Part shown: positions 12,190-23,598 of the stretch, in pieces
How positions within the stretch are numbered: position 1 is the first letter of the stretch
Layout: every line of letters begins with the position of its first letter
Source: Nipponacmea schrenckii
Lineage: Eukaryota; Mollusca; Gastropoda; Lottiidae
Reading direction: 5' to 3'
DNA length: 64,000 bases
Assembly (NCBI GenBank): GCA_030562195.1
Contig: JAUJPP010000005.1
Coordinates: forward strand, 42,705,106-42,769,105
The notes under the pieces: model-generated
What the model was told of the DNA's origin: nothing
Databases searched by the model: none
The model's input: only the letters and a program-made list of their open reading frames with translations
Position numbers and translations under genes: made by a program

Positions 12190-12850
12190 TACCCTATATA
12201 AAGACACGGTACTCTCTTGAGCCTTCTTTGGATCAAGGTTTTAGAGATATCGTTTTACGTCAAAGTGTGCGATAAGAGGTAAATCAAATATAAAGTCAAT
12301 AGGAACTTTTTTATTGATATAATTTTGAATAATACAAATTACTTGTTGGAGAGGTTTATACGGAGGTTTTATAGAGTCAGTAATATCAGTAAAATATTCA
12401 TTCATCAGTTCAGTAATTTGAGTAGGATCAGATGTTTTAAAATCACAGTGTTCGATAGTTTGTGGGTAATTTGGGTCAGATGATGAATTTCCCTGTAAAG
12501 AATTTAGATACTGCCAAATGGTTTTATTGTCCTTTATTTTAACAATGATATCTTTAACAGTCAGTTTTAGCCTGCTCTGTTAATTTCTTGGTTTTATTAC
12601 GCCATAATTTATATACAATTTGATTTCCAACCATTTTGCAATAATCTCGTTTCTTTCTTGCAGCGTTAATGTCATTATTAAACCATGGGGGTTGAGTAGG
12701 GAATTTAACACGTCTGGTTTTAATATGGGCATGTTTGTTTAATACTGTAAGAATAAGGTCGTAAAAAGCTAGTAAAGCAGTATCAATATCATTCATCTGC
12801 TCTATATTATAAAACGGAAAGAGAGTAAATCATGTAAAAAATCAGAATCT
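12190..12850 (-). pseudogene. LINE fragment: endonuclease-RT linker
   Basis: The minus strand encodes, across a stop and a frame break, a linker typical of Jockey/CR1-type LINE ORF2 proteins: KFPTQPPWFNNDINAARKKR (about 12685-12630), then MNEYFTDITDSIKPP, FDLPLIAHFDVKRYL and NLDPKKAQES near 12220. These correspond to the Trp-phe-asn linker region and the LDPKKA-G motif just before the RT core. The RT core itself is absent; the copy is cut off at about 12190 where the 72-bp repeats begin. A dead fragment of a different LINE from the one at 54760. Confidence 0.7.
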
Positions 12851-12859
12851 GTGAAATTT

Positions 12860-13100
12860 TTAAATTGTCCATATTGGATTCTGTTTTTTGAATTTTTACA
12901 ATTTTGAACATTCTTCACTGAGAAAACTATTGAAAATGAGCGCTTATACTGTAAAGAGGTATTTTAATTTCTTTTATATTATTTGGTACGTTGGTGTACA
13001 GATGATTTATTATGGTAGCTGAAGAATCGGTTTTTCTTGTTGGCTCTGTGATCATCTGCGATAAGAAAAATTTCAACATTACATCTCCAGTAGTAGAAGA
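12860..13100. other. unannotated spacer
   Basis: Short AT-rich stretch between the LINE fragment and a SINE tail. No element recognised. Confidence 0.35.
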
Positions 13101-13101
13101 A

Positions 13102-13212
13102 GGAAATGAAATGAAAAGTTTTACGTCCTACTCTTCTGCACGTAATCGGCTAATGAACACGGAAAAGCAGTGTGTAATGAGGGAAATTTTTCCAGGACAG
13201 CAGCACAGCGGT
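13102..13212 (-). mobile_element. SINE 3' tail (reverse orientation)
   Basis: Begins GAAATGAAATGAAAAGTTTT and continues ACGTCCTACTCTTCTGCAC, the reverse of the 3' end of the SINE at 15481-15855 (AGAAGAGTAGGACGTAAAAC then CATTTCATTT). Only about 110 bp of the 3' part are present; the tRNA-like head is missing. Confidence 0.75.
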
Positions 13213-13499
13213 AATAACTAAAGATTCGCAGCACTTATGCTAAACCGGCATCTGACACAATGGTATAGACCCGGATACCATGTGGTTGTACAGATTTTTA
13301 CTGTAACGTCATGAGTTTTTAAAAAGAATTCGAAATGAAAAATTGAAATGAAAGCTTGCTTGCCAGGCAAGGTAATATATGCCCACTGGCAGAATTGATT
13401 TTGAATAAAAAATAATATACTTCTTTTCAAAAAGTGTTTACAAGCTAAAATTTGATCCTTTTTATATAATTGATATTAAATATTTTAAGATTTATCTGA

Positions 13500-14840
13500 T
13501 TTTCAATAGGGTTCATCCTTAGGTGATTCAACATACTCATGTCAAGTTCCGTTTAAATCAGTCAAGAAATGTGACTTGCAGAGTGTTTATGAGCCAAAAT
13601 ATCGAAAACATTTGAAAGAACAAGGGCAATCAAATATTATGTGATATTTATTGTTTTCATTAGTGTTCATCCTTGAGTGATAATTAACAATTTCAGCAAA
13701 TTTTGACGAGTTTTCCAAATAAGGCAACAACTAATACTAAATAAATTTCAATAGGGTTCATCCTTAGGTGATTACAAATACTCATGCCAAGTTACTTCAA
13801 TATCGCTAAAGAATTGTGACTTGTAGAGTGTTTACAAGGAAAAAATCGAACACATTTTATAAAGCAAGGGCAATAATACAGCAAGGGGCAATAATTCGTA
13901 TCAAATATATTTCGATATATTTGATTTTCAATAGGGTTCATCCTTTGGTGATATTTAACAATTTCAGCAAGTTTTGTCAAAATAGGTGAATAATTGTGCT
14001 TTGTAGAGTGTTTACAAGCCACACATTGAATGTGTTTTCAAAAACAAGGGCAATAACTGATACTAATTATTTTTCGATTTAACTGAATTTCAATAGGGTT
14101 CATCCTTAGGTGATTACAAATATTCTTGCCAAGTTACGTCAAAATCAATCAAGAATTGTGACTTGTAGAGTCATTACAACGCAAAAATCCAACACATTTT
14201 ATAGAACAAGGGCAATAATTCGTATTAAATATATTTCGATATTTTCCATTTTCAAAAGGGTTCATCCTTGGGCTATATTAAACAATTTCAGTAAGTTTTG
14301 TCAAAATCGGTCAATAACTGTTCTTTGTAGAGTGTTTACAAGCCAAAAATTGAACACGTTTTTGAAAAACAGCGGGCAATAACTGACACTAAATTTTGTT
14401 CGACACTTATTTTTTTCCGATTTGACTGGTTTTCAATAGGCTTCATCCTTGGGTGATAGCAAATACTCAAGCCAAGTTTCATCAAAATCCATTAAGAATT
14501 GTTCTCTGAAGAGCGTTTACAAGCTAAAATTGAACGCGTTTTCAAGAACAAGGGCAATAACTCATACTAAATGTTTTTCAATTTCGCTGATTTTCAATAG
14601 GGCTAATCCTTGAGTGATAACATACTCTCACACCAAGTATCATCAAAATTGGTCAACAACTGTTCTTTGTAGAGTGTTTACAAGCCAAAAATTGAAGACG
14701 TTTTCAAAAACGATCATGATCATAAACACTCAAATCAAATTTCATCAAAATCCGTTAAGAATTGCGCCCTCTAGAGTGTTTACGAGCACTTGTGGACAAA
14801 CAGACGGACGGACCGACGGACAGACAGACGGACGAACGCA
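13500..14840 (+). repeat. tandem array of about 160-180 bp units ending in an ACGG microsatellite
   Basis: GTTCATCCTTRGGTGAT (first bases at 13511, 13665, 13756, 13936, 14098, 14260, 14441 and, diverged, 14601) opens each unit. Each unit continues with a TCAAAATCGGTCAA-like stretch, TAGAGTGTTTACAAGCC and CAAGGGCAATAACT. Spacings alternate near 162 and 180 bp, suggesting an older dimer. It ends in (ACGG)n-like sequence at about 14802-14838. This layout is common to a dispersed non-coding repeat of marine invertebrates, as I recall; the family is not identified here. Confidence 0.75.
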
Positions 14841-15480
14841 CGTTTGATACATTGCGCAAGTTTTCCTTGTGGGTCGATTTTTCAGCGATTTTTTGTTTGA
14901 ATCTCACGAATTCTACCTTCTGTGACGTATTGTCCGAACATGCATGTGAGTTCATTGTTTTCTGCGACCTATTTGTCAAAAGGCTCACAAGAGAGAATCG
15001 ACGTACAAATGCATCTTCTGATCCTTTTCACCTAAATATGGGTTTAGTAGTATGTGTTACGGTATAAAAAAAAGTGCATATAGCAGGGACAATAAGTTTT
15101 TCCCTTTTTTGAAAATTTTTAGATATTATTGATTAGTGGCTTAATATGAATCATTTAAAATCTCATCTGTTTGAACACTTCATAAATTAACAGAGATTTA
15201 AATTTGTAGATGATCTGTGACAGTGCGGCAGTGACTTTCCATATTGTGACACTTGTAATGTTTTCAGGGTTCTTCAAATAATAAAGCAAGCAAGATAGTT
15301 CATGTACGTCATAAGAGTGTTCAAGAGAAATTCCCCCATGTCTATAAGCAGAAAATGATAGTGGCATATTCAGAAAATCAAAAATGACAACCTTGTTCAG
15401 ATAAGAACAGAACAGAAGAAAACCATCCAACGTAATTCTTGGCTACCATTATAAATGTGGGCGTATCACGATGGCCATCG

Positions 15481-15855
15481 GGAGCCGCGGTGGCTCAGGG
15501 GGTTGGACGCTTGCTTGCTTACCTAAAGGTCCAGGGTTCAATCCCGGCAAAGGTCGAGATGAACTTTCGGATTTTTCAGCCCGGTTTCCCCTTTTCAGTG
15601 ATGCAGGTCGGAGGGACTGACATGGAAAAAGCGTCTAGTCGTTTGGGTGGGACAATAAACCGAGTCCCCGTGAGCTACAGGCTGTGCACGTTAAAGGTCC
15701 CTCGACAGTTGGAAATCGCAAAAAGAGTAGGCTAATGCCGCTGTCCTGGTAAAATTTTCCCTCATTGCACACTGCATGGCGTTTCCCGTCTTCATTAGCC
15801 CATAAGGTGCAGAAGAGTAGGACGTAAAACTCCATTCATTTCATTTCATTTTTTT
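15481..15855 (+). mobile_element. tRNA-derived SINE, full length, with 13-bp target duplications
   Basis: The head GGAGCCGCGGTGGCTCAG followed by GGTCCAGGGTTCAATCCCGG has box A- and box B-like RNA polymerase III promoter motifs. The body follows (CGGAGGGACTGACATGG, GGTGGGACAATAAACCGAG, AGTAGGCTAATGCCGCTG) and the tail repeats CATTTCATTT. ACGATGGCCATCG flanks it at 15468-15480 and 15856-15868, the mark of LINE-mediated insertion. The insertion predates the large duplication, since the other copy (38836) has it at the same point. Confidence 0.9.
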
Positions 15856-16189
15856 ACGATGGCCATCGCTATTTTTGACATTCTAAGAACAAAGTTCGCC
15901 ATCTATTTCTCTTTAAACCGTCTTCTTCAATACAGTCTGTTTCATTGTTTCAAATATCAAACCCAGCACAGTGTTTATTCTCATTGGATCAAAATTCAAA
16001 CAAACCAATTAAAAGTTCAGAATTTCAAACCAGCAAAATCTGAACTGAACAATCTGAGCACAAATCACTACCAACCAATCCTTGTCCACTACAGTGAGCT
16101 TTATCTGAACACTTTTCACCCACACTATTGTTTCAATATATTCAAATCTTTACCTTAGCAGTACAGGGAGTTTAAACCGCCATTACGGA

Positions 16190-17455
16190 TATCAACAAGA
16201 AAAAAGTTATATGGAGATGTTTTGGTAAGTATTATTTAGTAAAGGGTCGTTTTGTTTTATATTTACTCCTAAATCATTCTTTATGTAAAATATGAACCCC
16301 GAAAACCAAACCATTAAATTTTAAACGCTTTATTATAAATAAAGCATATTATAGAAACATTTTCATGTATAACTTTTGATCATTTATTTACTGACCCTTT
16401 TAAGTTTTAAAAACGCCCAGATATATTTTTATATGTTTAAATGACGTTACTGGTTTTCATTTTTAAGTAAACAATCCTTGTATTTCTTTCCATGTCAACA
16501 CAATTGGAGGAAAACAGGAAGACTACAAAGAAGATCCCGTGGATAATTCAAGCAAATAATGTAGAAAAGAATTAGAATATACAAAGAATAATGAACAACA
16601 AACATCAACTGGGAATTGTAAGTGTTCTTTTATTTTAATTCTGTGAGGAATTTACTTATGGGATTAAAATGTCCTTTTCTGTTGCTTTTTTAAAAGAAAC
16701 AGAATTTATTTTTTTTAGGGAAATTGAAGCTTAGATCATAGATCAAACTTTAGATAGTATAGTTTTATATCCAGTGATTTTAATTTCCAATTCCAGATGG
16801 AAACGACGTCATCTACATTCGTAACAATCAACTGTTTTTAGCCAGAAACTTTTGAACGTAAAATTTATCATCTGACAAAACATTTGACTGTTGCCCGATT
16901 GTAAACTCAGAATTCCAGAAAGTGAACATGATTCCAAGAAGTAAACAGAATTCTAGAAAGTAAACATCATTCTAGAAAGTAAACATCATTCTAGAAAGTA
17001 AACAGAATTCCAGAACGTAGAGAACTAGAGTCCGGTAAGAAGTGATATTCTTTATTTTTTTAATAATAACACAATAAACATATTCCAATACCAATAAATT
17101 GATTTGATACTGAATTTTTCAGTATTATCAATCATTGATAAAACATTATACACTCACATCAGTACTGAAAAATTTGCACTTAAAATCATTATACAATATA
17201 CTTTGCCAAGGCCTATTGTACATTGTAACACAAATAATGCTAATGCCTGTGTCAGTACTTCAGGGAGTTGTCTCGGTGTCAGTTTTAAACCTCAAACACC
17301 TAAAGTACAATTTCTACATCCAGACAGACAGGAATGTATATGTGGTTCTACTACTACTACCTGCTAAATGGCCCTTACAAATTATTATAAGCATGCTCGA
17401 CTCTATTTCAGCCAGAATTCGTAAATTTCAAATGACTTTCATACAGAACTTATAA
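16190..17455 (+). pseudogene. candidate small spliced transcript, copy 1 (frame broken)
   Basis: Splice signals are conserved in both duplicated blocks: donor after 16224 (TTTG/GTAAGT), exon 16518-16617 (acceptor AAACAG, donor AATT/GTAAGTG), exon 16797-17034 (acceptor TTCCAG, donor CCG/GTAAGA), last exon from 17123 (acceptor TTTTTCAG). Read from ATG 16217, this copy meets TAG at 16573-16575, whereas copy 2 stays open. The last exon has an open frame ending in a Cys-rich stretch (six Cys, 17220-17367). It may be a degraded copy of a small gene, or a non-coding RNA. I do not recognise any family. Confidence 0.25.
16920..17030. repeat. about 20-bp repeat AGAATTC(C/T)AGAAAGTAAAC
   Basis: Six or so copies, inside the third candidate exon; the equivalent array in the second block is at 41345-41452. 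Confidence 0.75.
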
Positions 17456-17611
17456 GCAGAAAATCAACAGGTCGCGTATTTTAATAACTTAACGTAGTAA
17501 AAGATAATATCATGTGGCTTGAGTACTGCCTCTTGTCTGTAAGACATCTAAGATATAAGTTAACAAAACTAGTTTCAGAGTAGTTTTCATCCATTTTCAG
17601 ATTCCCAGTTA

Positions 17612-18095
17612 TACCACAGTTTTCTAAGTAACTACCATAGTTTTCTAAGTTACTAACATAGTTTTTGAAGTAACTACCATAGTTTTCTCAGTTAATGCCA
17701 TAGTTTTCTAAGTAATTAACATAGTTTTTGAAGTAAATACCATAGTTTTCTCAGTTAATGCCATAGTTTTTAAAATAACTACCATAGTTTTTGAAGTAAC
17801 TACCATAGTTTTCTCAGTTAATGCCATAGTTTTTGAAGTAACTACCATAGTTTTTGAAGTAAATACCATAGTTTTTGAAGTAAATACCATAGTTTTTGAA
17901 GTAAATACCATAGTTCTGCATGTTAATATTATAATCTTGGAAGTAAATACCATAGTTTTCTAAGTAAATATCATAGTTTATCAGCTGAAACCATCGTTTC
18001 GGGGTTGATTCCTTTGTTTTTCAGTTGACTCTTTAGTTTCTCAGTTGAAGCTTTAGTTTCTCAGTTGAAGCTTTAGTTTCTCAGTTGATACCATT
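17612..18095. repeat. 21-bp array, CATAGTTTTTGAAGTAACTA type
   Basis: About 17 copies of a 21-bp unit to 17980, followed by a related TTAGTTTCTCAGTTGAAGC unit to about 18095. Copy number differs from the matching array at 42045-42575, which is longer. The multiple-of-three period creates a repetitive open frame on the minus strand (T-M-V-x-T-S-K) that is not a gene. Confidence 0.9.
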
Positions 18096-18099
18096 ATTT

Positions 18100-19078
18100 T
18101 CATTAATTAAATTAAGTTATTTCATGTAATTTTCGTATAAAAGATCTAAATTTAGCGCTTAAATAGTGGTTTCTAGAAAATAAAAATGAGTAACTCTAGG
18201 CTTGTTGCTTTTAAAATGGACTGGGTTGGTGAATTCTTACAATTTGGTTCTGGAAAATGAATGAAAATTAATAACTTTTGGTGTGTTGTTTAAGAATATA
18301 TTGGTAAATGTCTCATTTCTGTGTAAAACATTAAAGGGCGTTCCTTTATGTTATAAGCCGAATTATTTCTTTGGCTAAAATTTATGAAAACTTCACATCA
18401 AAATCTTGCCAAATGTGTCCCTGAACATATTTAAAAGTTGTAACTTTAAAAATCCAATAGTTAATTAAATTATTTAAAAGTTTACGTAAACATCTTAGAT
18501 CTATATTGTTTTTGTTAGGCGTAAGAAATTTACTGAACAGATTTAAGTGAAATAAACGTGTTATTAAAAATAAGTACTTTCCATTTATCATTAACCCTTT
18601 TAAAACAAATTAATTTTGATCAAGTAGATACAATTAAGTATGATGTTCAAGAAATATATATATATATATTTTTTTACATATTATCCCTTTTAATTAAGCT
18701 TGTACATCTTTTTTTGCGTTCTGTCGTCCCTGTGATAGAATGGAATGAAAATAAAGAGGATAGTTTATACTTTACAATAGTAGTAAATGCGATAAAACAG
18801 AGTTTTTCCTTTTTCCAACATATAACAAAGGTTTTTATTTTGTCTTGAAGAATTTCAATTTATTTCAGGATTAAAAAGAGATCTTATGTTATTGAGCTGA
18901 CTGTATCTAAGAATCATACCTTTAGAACCGAAATGGTTTAGATGTAGTTGACGTTTAGCTTTAGGAGAAAGTATTGCACAATCCTAATTTAATCACAATT
19001 TGAAAAAAAAAAACCTTATTAATTAGTATTATTGCTGATAAACAAAGATTTAAAAATAAGTGTAACCAAAAATATGCC
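18100..19078. other. unannotated part of the duplicated block
   Basis: AT-rich, no frame or splice structure that I can support. Contains a short (TA)n at 18655-18668 and homopolymer A runs. Closely matched in the second block. Confidence 0.4.
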
Positions 19079-21570
19079 TTTGATCATTGATCACGAAAGG
19101 GAAGAAAGTAGATTCTGGTTGAGATTAAACCAGGCAGGTGTGTGGACTAGGTCTTAGTCTACGATATCTAGGACAGTCTATAAGGATCATAAAATAACAA
19201 AAAAGAAGCCCAAAGAGGCATAGGAGCTAAGTCAACAAGCTCCGGGTCTTGGTATCTAAAGATGGTCAATAAGACCTCCTGGCCTTGATCTTTGAAGTTA
19301 GCAACATCATCTTTTGCTAGTAAGCAATTGGTTCTACTACCATGGACTTGGTCCTAAAAGCTGAACACCACCCTAAAAGTTCTGCCTTTAACGCAGTCCT
19401 GAAAGCTGAGCTACTTCAAATCCTAGTTGACCCCATCTAATCCCTCTGTATTCGTGTTCGAAATGAAAATTATAATCACCAAGTTGTTATTAGAAGTCGT
19501 TTTCTAAATTTCCAGAATGAAATAGACAGGACTGTCAACTTGGTTTATATCTTGAATGTTTTCCCTTCATTTGGTTACAAATTATCTTTAAAAATGTATC
19601 ATTTAGTTTGGCGGTTTGAATAATAAAAGCTGTTACTGTATTAAAAAAAGGTTTTGTGCAATGCTTCATGAAATTATACAAGTCACTACACTTGATCATG
19701 GGTACTTTAAAGGTTGTTTCTCAGAGAAATCTAGTCTCAGAAACAGAAAATCCTTTTTAAGAATTTAAATTGATTACGTTTTACAAAGTAACGCAAAGTA
19801 AAGATAAAGTAAAAATATACTAGAACAAATAAAATATTTATCTTTATCGTTTTTGTAAAGATATACTGTCTGTCTCCTTATTAACTTTTATTTCATTCAA
19901 ACACAGGTAGAAGATAGAAAAGTTAAGGAATGAATAGGAATCCAGTTTTTTTTTTTCTTTACAAGTATTATATTTTACAACAAAAGAAATTACATTATAT
20001 AGTTAAAATTTAGACCCCCTCCTCACCATTTATTGGGATTATTGATAAGAAATAAATCTCACATCCAAACAAATATCTACAATCAATGCAATAAATCAAT
20101 TTATTTGTATATTTTTAGTTTATATATTTTAGATAAAAATAAACAAAAAATCTAATGACAGCTTTAGTTTGGAAAACATGAAAGTAACTTTTTATCATTA
20201 ATCACGAAGGGAAGAACATAGATTCTGGTTGAGATTAAACCAGGCAGGTGTGTGGACTAGGTCTTAGTCTACGATATCTAGGACAGTCTATAAGGATCAT
20301 AAAATAACAATAAAGAAGCCCAAAGAGGCATAGGAGCTAAGTCAACAAGCTCCGGGTCTTGGTATCTAAAGATGGTCAATAAGACCTCCTGGCCTTGATC
20401 TTTGAAGTTAGCAACATCATCTTTTGCTAGTAAGCAATTGGTTCTACTACCATGGACTTGGTCCTAAAAGCTGTACACCACCCTAAAGGTTCTGCCTTTT
20501 ACGCAGTCCTGAAAGCTGAGCTACTTCAAATCCTAGTTGACCCCATCTAATCCCTCTGTATTCGTGTTCAAATGAAAATTATAATCACCAAGTTGTTATT
20601 AGAAGTCCTTTCCTAAATTTCCAGAATGAAATAGACAGGACTGTCAACTTGGTTTATATCTTGAATGTTTTCCCTTCATTTGGTTACAAATTATCTTTTA
20701 AAAATGTATCATTTAGTTTGGCGGTTTGAATAATAAATACTGTTACTGTATTAAAAAAGGTTTTGTGCAATGCTTCATGAAATTATACAAGTCACTACAC
20801 TTGATCATCTGGTACTTTAAAGGTTGTTTCTCAGAGAAATCTAGTCTCAGAAACAGAAAATCCTTTTAAAGAATTTAAATTGATTACGTTTTACAAAGTA
20901 AAGCAAAGTAAAGATAAAGTAAAAATATATTAGAAAAAATAAAATATTTATCTTTATCGTTTTTGTAAAGATATACTGTCTGTCTCCTTATTAACTTTTA
21001 TTTCATTCAAACACAGGTAGAAGATAGAAAAGTTAAGCAATGAATAGGAATCCAGTTTTTTTTTTCTTTACAAGTATTATATTTTACAACAAAAGAAATT
21101 ATATTATATAGTTAAAATTTAGACCCCCCCCCCTCACCATTTATTGAGATTATTGATAAGAAATAAATCTCACATCCAAACAAATATCTAAAATCAATCC
21201 AATAAATCAATTTATTTGTATATTTTTAGGTAATATATTTTAGATAAAAATACCAAAATATCTAATGACAGCTTTAGTTAAGAAAACTTGAAAGTAACTT
21301 TTTATCATTGATCACGAAGGGAAGAAAGTAGATACTAGGCAGTAGGTGTGTGGACTAGGTCTTAGTCTACGATATCTAGGACAGTCTATAATGACAAATT
21401 ATAATCACCAAGTTGTTATTCGAAGTCCTTTTCTAAATTTCCAGAATGAAATAGACAGGACTGGCAACTTGGTTTATATCTTGAATGTCTTCCCTTCATT
21501 TGGTTACAAATTATCTTTTAAAATTATATATCATTTAAATTGGCGATAAGAATAATAAATGTTGTTACGG
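19079..21570. repeat. tandem repeat of a 1.1-kb unit, 2 full copies plus a deleted third
   Basis: Units start at GATCACGAA(A)GGGAAGAA near 19085, 20197 and 21305, a period of about 1.11 kb. The third lacks the middle (AGTCTATA joins to AAATTATAATCACC near 21390). Each unit carries a stretch around AATTTCCAGAATGAAATAGA that is open for roughly 45 codons. The matching region of the other block has only one full unit plus a partial one. Confidence 0.9.
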
Positions 21571-22740
21571 TATTAACAAGGGGCTCCGTGATCCATGAAA
21601 TTTACGTAAGTTTTTAAAATAGTTTTGGCGTATAACAATTAATGGTAGGCTTTTTAAAGTTAAAAGATTCAGATAAGTTCAGGGACGCCTTTCTGTAGGT
21701 CTTGGTACATGGTATTCATAAATTGAAATATTAATTCTGAATATTGAGATTTTTACCACCTGCTAATAATTATGAATTTACAATAAACGATCTTTGCTCA
21801 ATACCATTAATTCGGCCAAGGTTTTGAACAATGTTAGCACTAAACCATTTACTCCTTGTTGATTCAAAGCTTAGCAAGCACCAAAAAAACCAAGTATCCA
21901 TTGATTCAGCAGTGTTCACCATTTCTAAGATCAGTGTGACAAGTGGTCTATATCAGTAATGAAGTATTAGGTAAAGGTGTTCCAGTAAATCGACTTTTAT
22001 AATAGCAGACATTATTATACACAGTTGCTATTACTATAATTATTGTAAGTTTGCTCCACATTGATATTATCCGTCCTTAGTATATCTCAAGGTTGCATGT
22101 AAATTGAGGAGGTGCGCATTATGGTACAATTTATAGATTATGGTCAGTTTACAGCCAGGCACATTAATGTCCAATTTAAAACATTTAGATGAGAGATTTA
22201 CTGTTGTTTTGATGTAGATAGATCTAGATAGAAATGACGTACGACGTGACTAATTTTAGGTTTTTTCTCATTTGCGACGCTAGTTTTCAATCAATGTTGA
22301 TCGCGTTTTTAGCAATTTAAGAATTATACATTTCCCAACTTTGTCGCTGAATTTTTAATTTTAATTTTTGCGGTTTTGTTAACTTCTACTATTTTATTTC
22401 GATCGATCTGAAAATTTACAGATATATAGACATTTTGATTGCGAACTATAATTAATTTTCAAAATTTCGATATCACTTCCGGTTTTGATGTTATTTGCTT
22501 TTAAAGTTGAACTTTGCACTTCCGGAATAATGAAGATATGAAAAAAATGCATATGCTCCTCTTGATAAAAGTCAAAGAAGCTACATCCAGTTAATTGAAT
22601 TCAACAACAATTGACTATGTGGCGTTAACTAATCATGAGGTGAGATGTAAACGGGAAGAAAAGAAATCACCGATATAAAACGATATATACAATTACAAAT
22701 ATTTATAATATATGGCAAATATAAAATAAAACTCATAGAA
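21571..22740. other. unannotated spacer across the end of duplication copy 1
   Basis: AT-rich single-copy-looking sequence. The homology with the second block ends at 22223. From 22224 to 22740 I see no element, no open frame and no splice structure. Confidence 0.4.
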
Positions 22741-22744
22741 TAGA

Positions 22745-23330
22745 TATAATATTATACTAGACATAACTATTAACAATTATTTACAATTATTGACAAAGAA
22801 ATACAAACTAACAATTATTGACAAAGAAATACAAACTAACAAATACTGTCAATGAAATACACATTAACAATTATTAACAATGAAATACAAATTAACAATT
22901 ATTGACAGTGAAATACAAATTAACAATGAAATACAAATTAATAATTATTGACAATGAAATACAAATTAACAATTATTGCCAGTGAAATACATATTAACAA
23001 TTATTGACAGTGAAATACAAATTAACAATGAAATACAAATAACAATGAAATACAAATTAACAATTATTGACAGTGAAATACAAATTAACAATGAAATACA
23101 AATTAACAATTATTGACAATGAAATACAAATTAACAATGAAATACAAATTAACAATGAAATACAAATTAACAATGAAATACAAATTAAAACAATTATTGA
23201 CAGTAAAATACGAATTACCAATGAAATACAAATTAACAATGAAATACAAATTAACAATGAAATACAAATTAACAATTATTGACAGTGAAATACAAATTAA
23301 CAATGAAATACAAAATAACTATTGTCAGTG
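22745..23330. repeat. minisatellite of 18-bp and 28-bp units
   Basis: AACAATGAAATACAAATT (18 bp) alternates with a longer form that adds ATTGACAGTG. Purely non-coding; the repetitive open frames on both strands are artefacts of the unit length. Confidence 0.9.
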
Positions 23331-23598
23331 GAATGAAAATGTACAAGTTTTGACTTCTATAAAATGTTCAACAAATAAATATAATTATAAATCTGTAATT
23401 GAATTGTTAATTTGTATTTCAATTTGGATTTAGGAAAATCAATAAAGAATATTGACTTCTAGACTTCAGATTAGATTAGACTCTATTTCTAATGTCACAT
23501 GATTTATAGTGAAGTTCAGAACACTGATTAGATAAAAGAGTGGGTAAATTTAGATAGAGATTATAATGTTCCAGTAATTTTACTGATTAAACTCTATT
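23331..23598. other. 3' flank of the RING/MATH pseudogene
   Basis: Short AT-rich stretch between the minisatellite and the end of the MATH-like segment. Nothing else identified. Confidence 0.35.

Larger units (their letters stand above)
15004..22223 (+). repeat. long direct duplication, copy 1
   Basis: The sequence from TACAAATGCATCTTCTGATC to GATGTAGATAGAT repeats nearly identically, in the same order and orientation, at 38358-45777. Differences seen by eye are substitutions, small indels, changed copy number in two internal arrays (17612 and 19079) and one 1064-bp insertion present only in copy 2 (empty site at 16183-16186 here). Copy 1 contains a SINE with target duplications, spliced-looking exons and a 1.1-kb internal tandem repeat. 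No long coding sequence is present. Confidence 0.95.

Noticed and set aside
12190..12240. NLDPKKAQESTVSLYR on the minus strand as an upstream exon of the TOM70-like gene
   Set aside because: It ends near a possible donor in the right phase, but it continues the LINE linker (FDVKRYL, then NLDPKKA), where LDPKKA-G is a standard LINE ORF2 motif.
13012..13221. 69-codon open frame MVAEESVFLVGS... on the plus strand
   Set aside because: Its second half is reversed SINE tail, and the first half has no splice or family support.
15481..15560. Functional tRNA genes at the SINE heads
   Set aside because: Box A and B motifs are present, but no complete acceptor stem or cloverleaf forms, and the sequence continues into the SINE body and tail.
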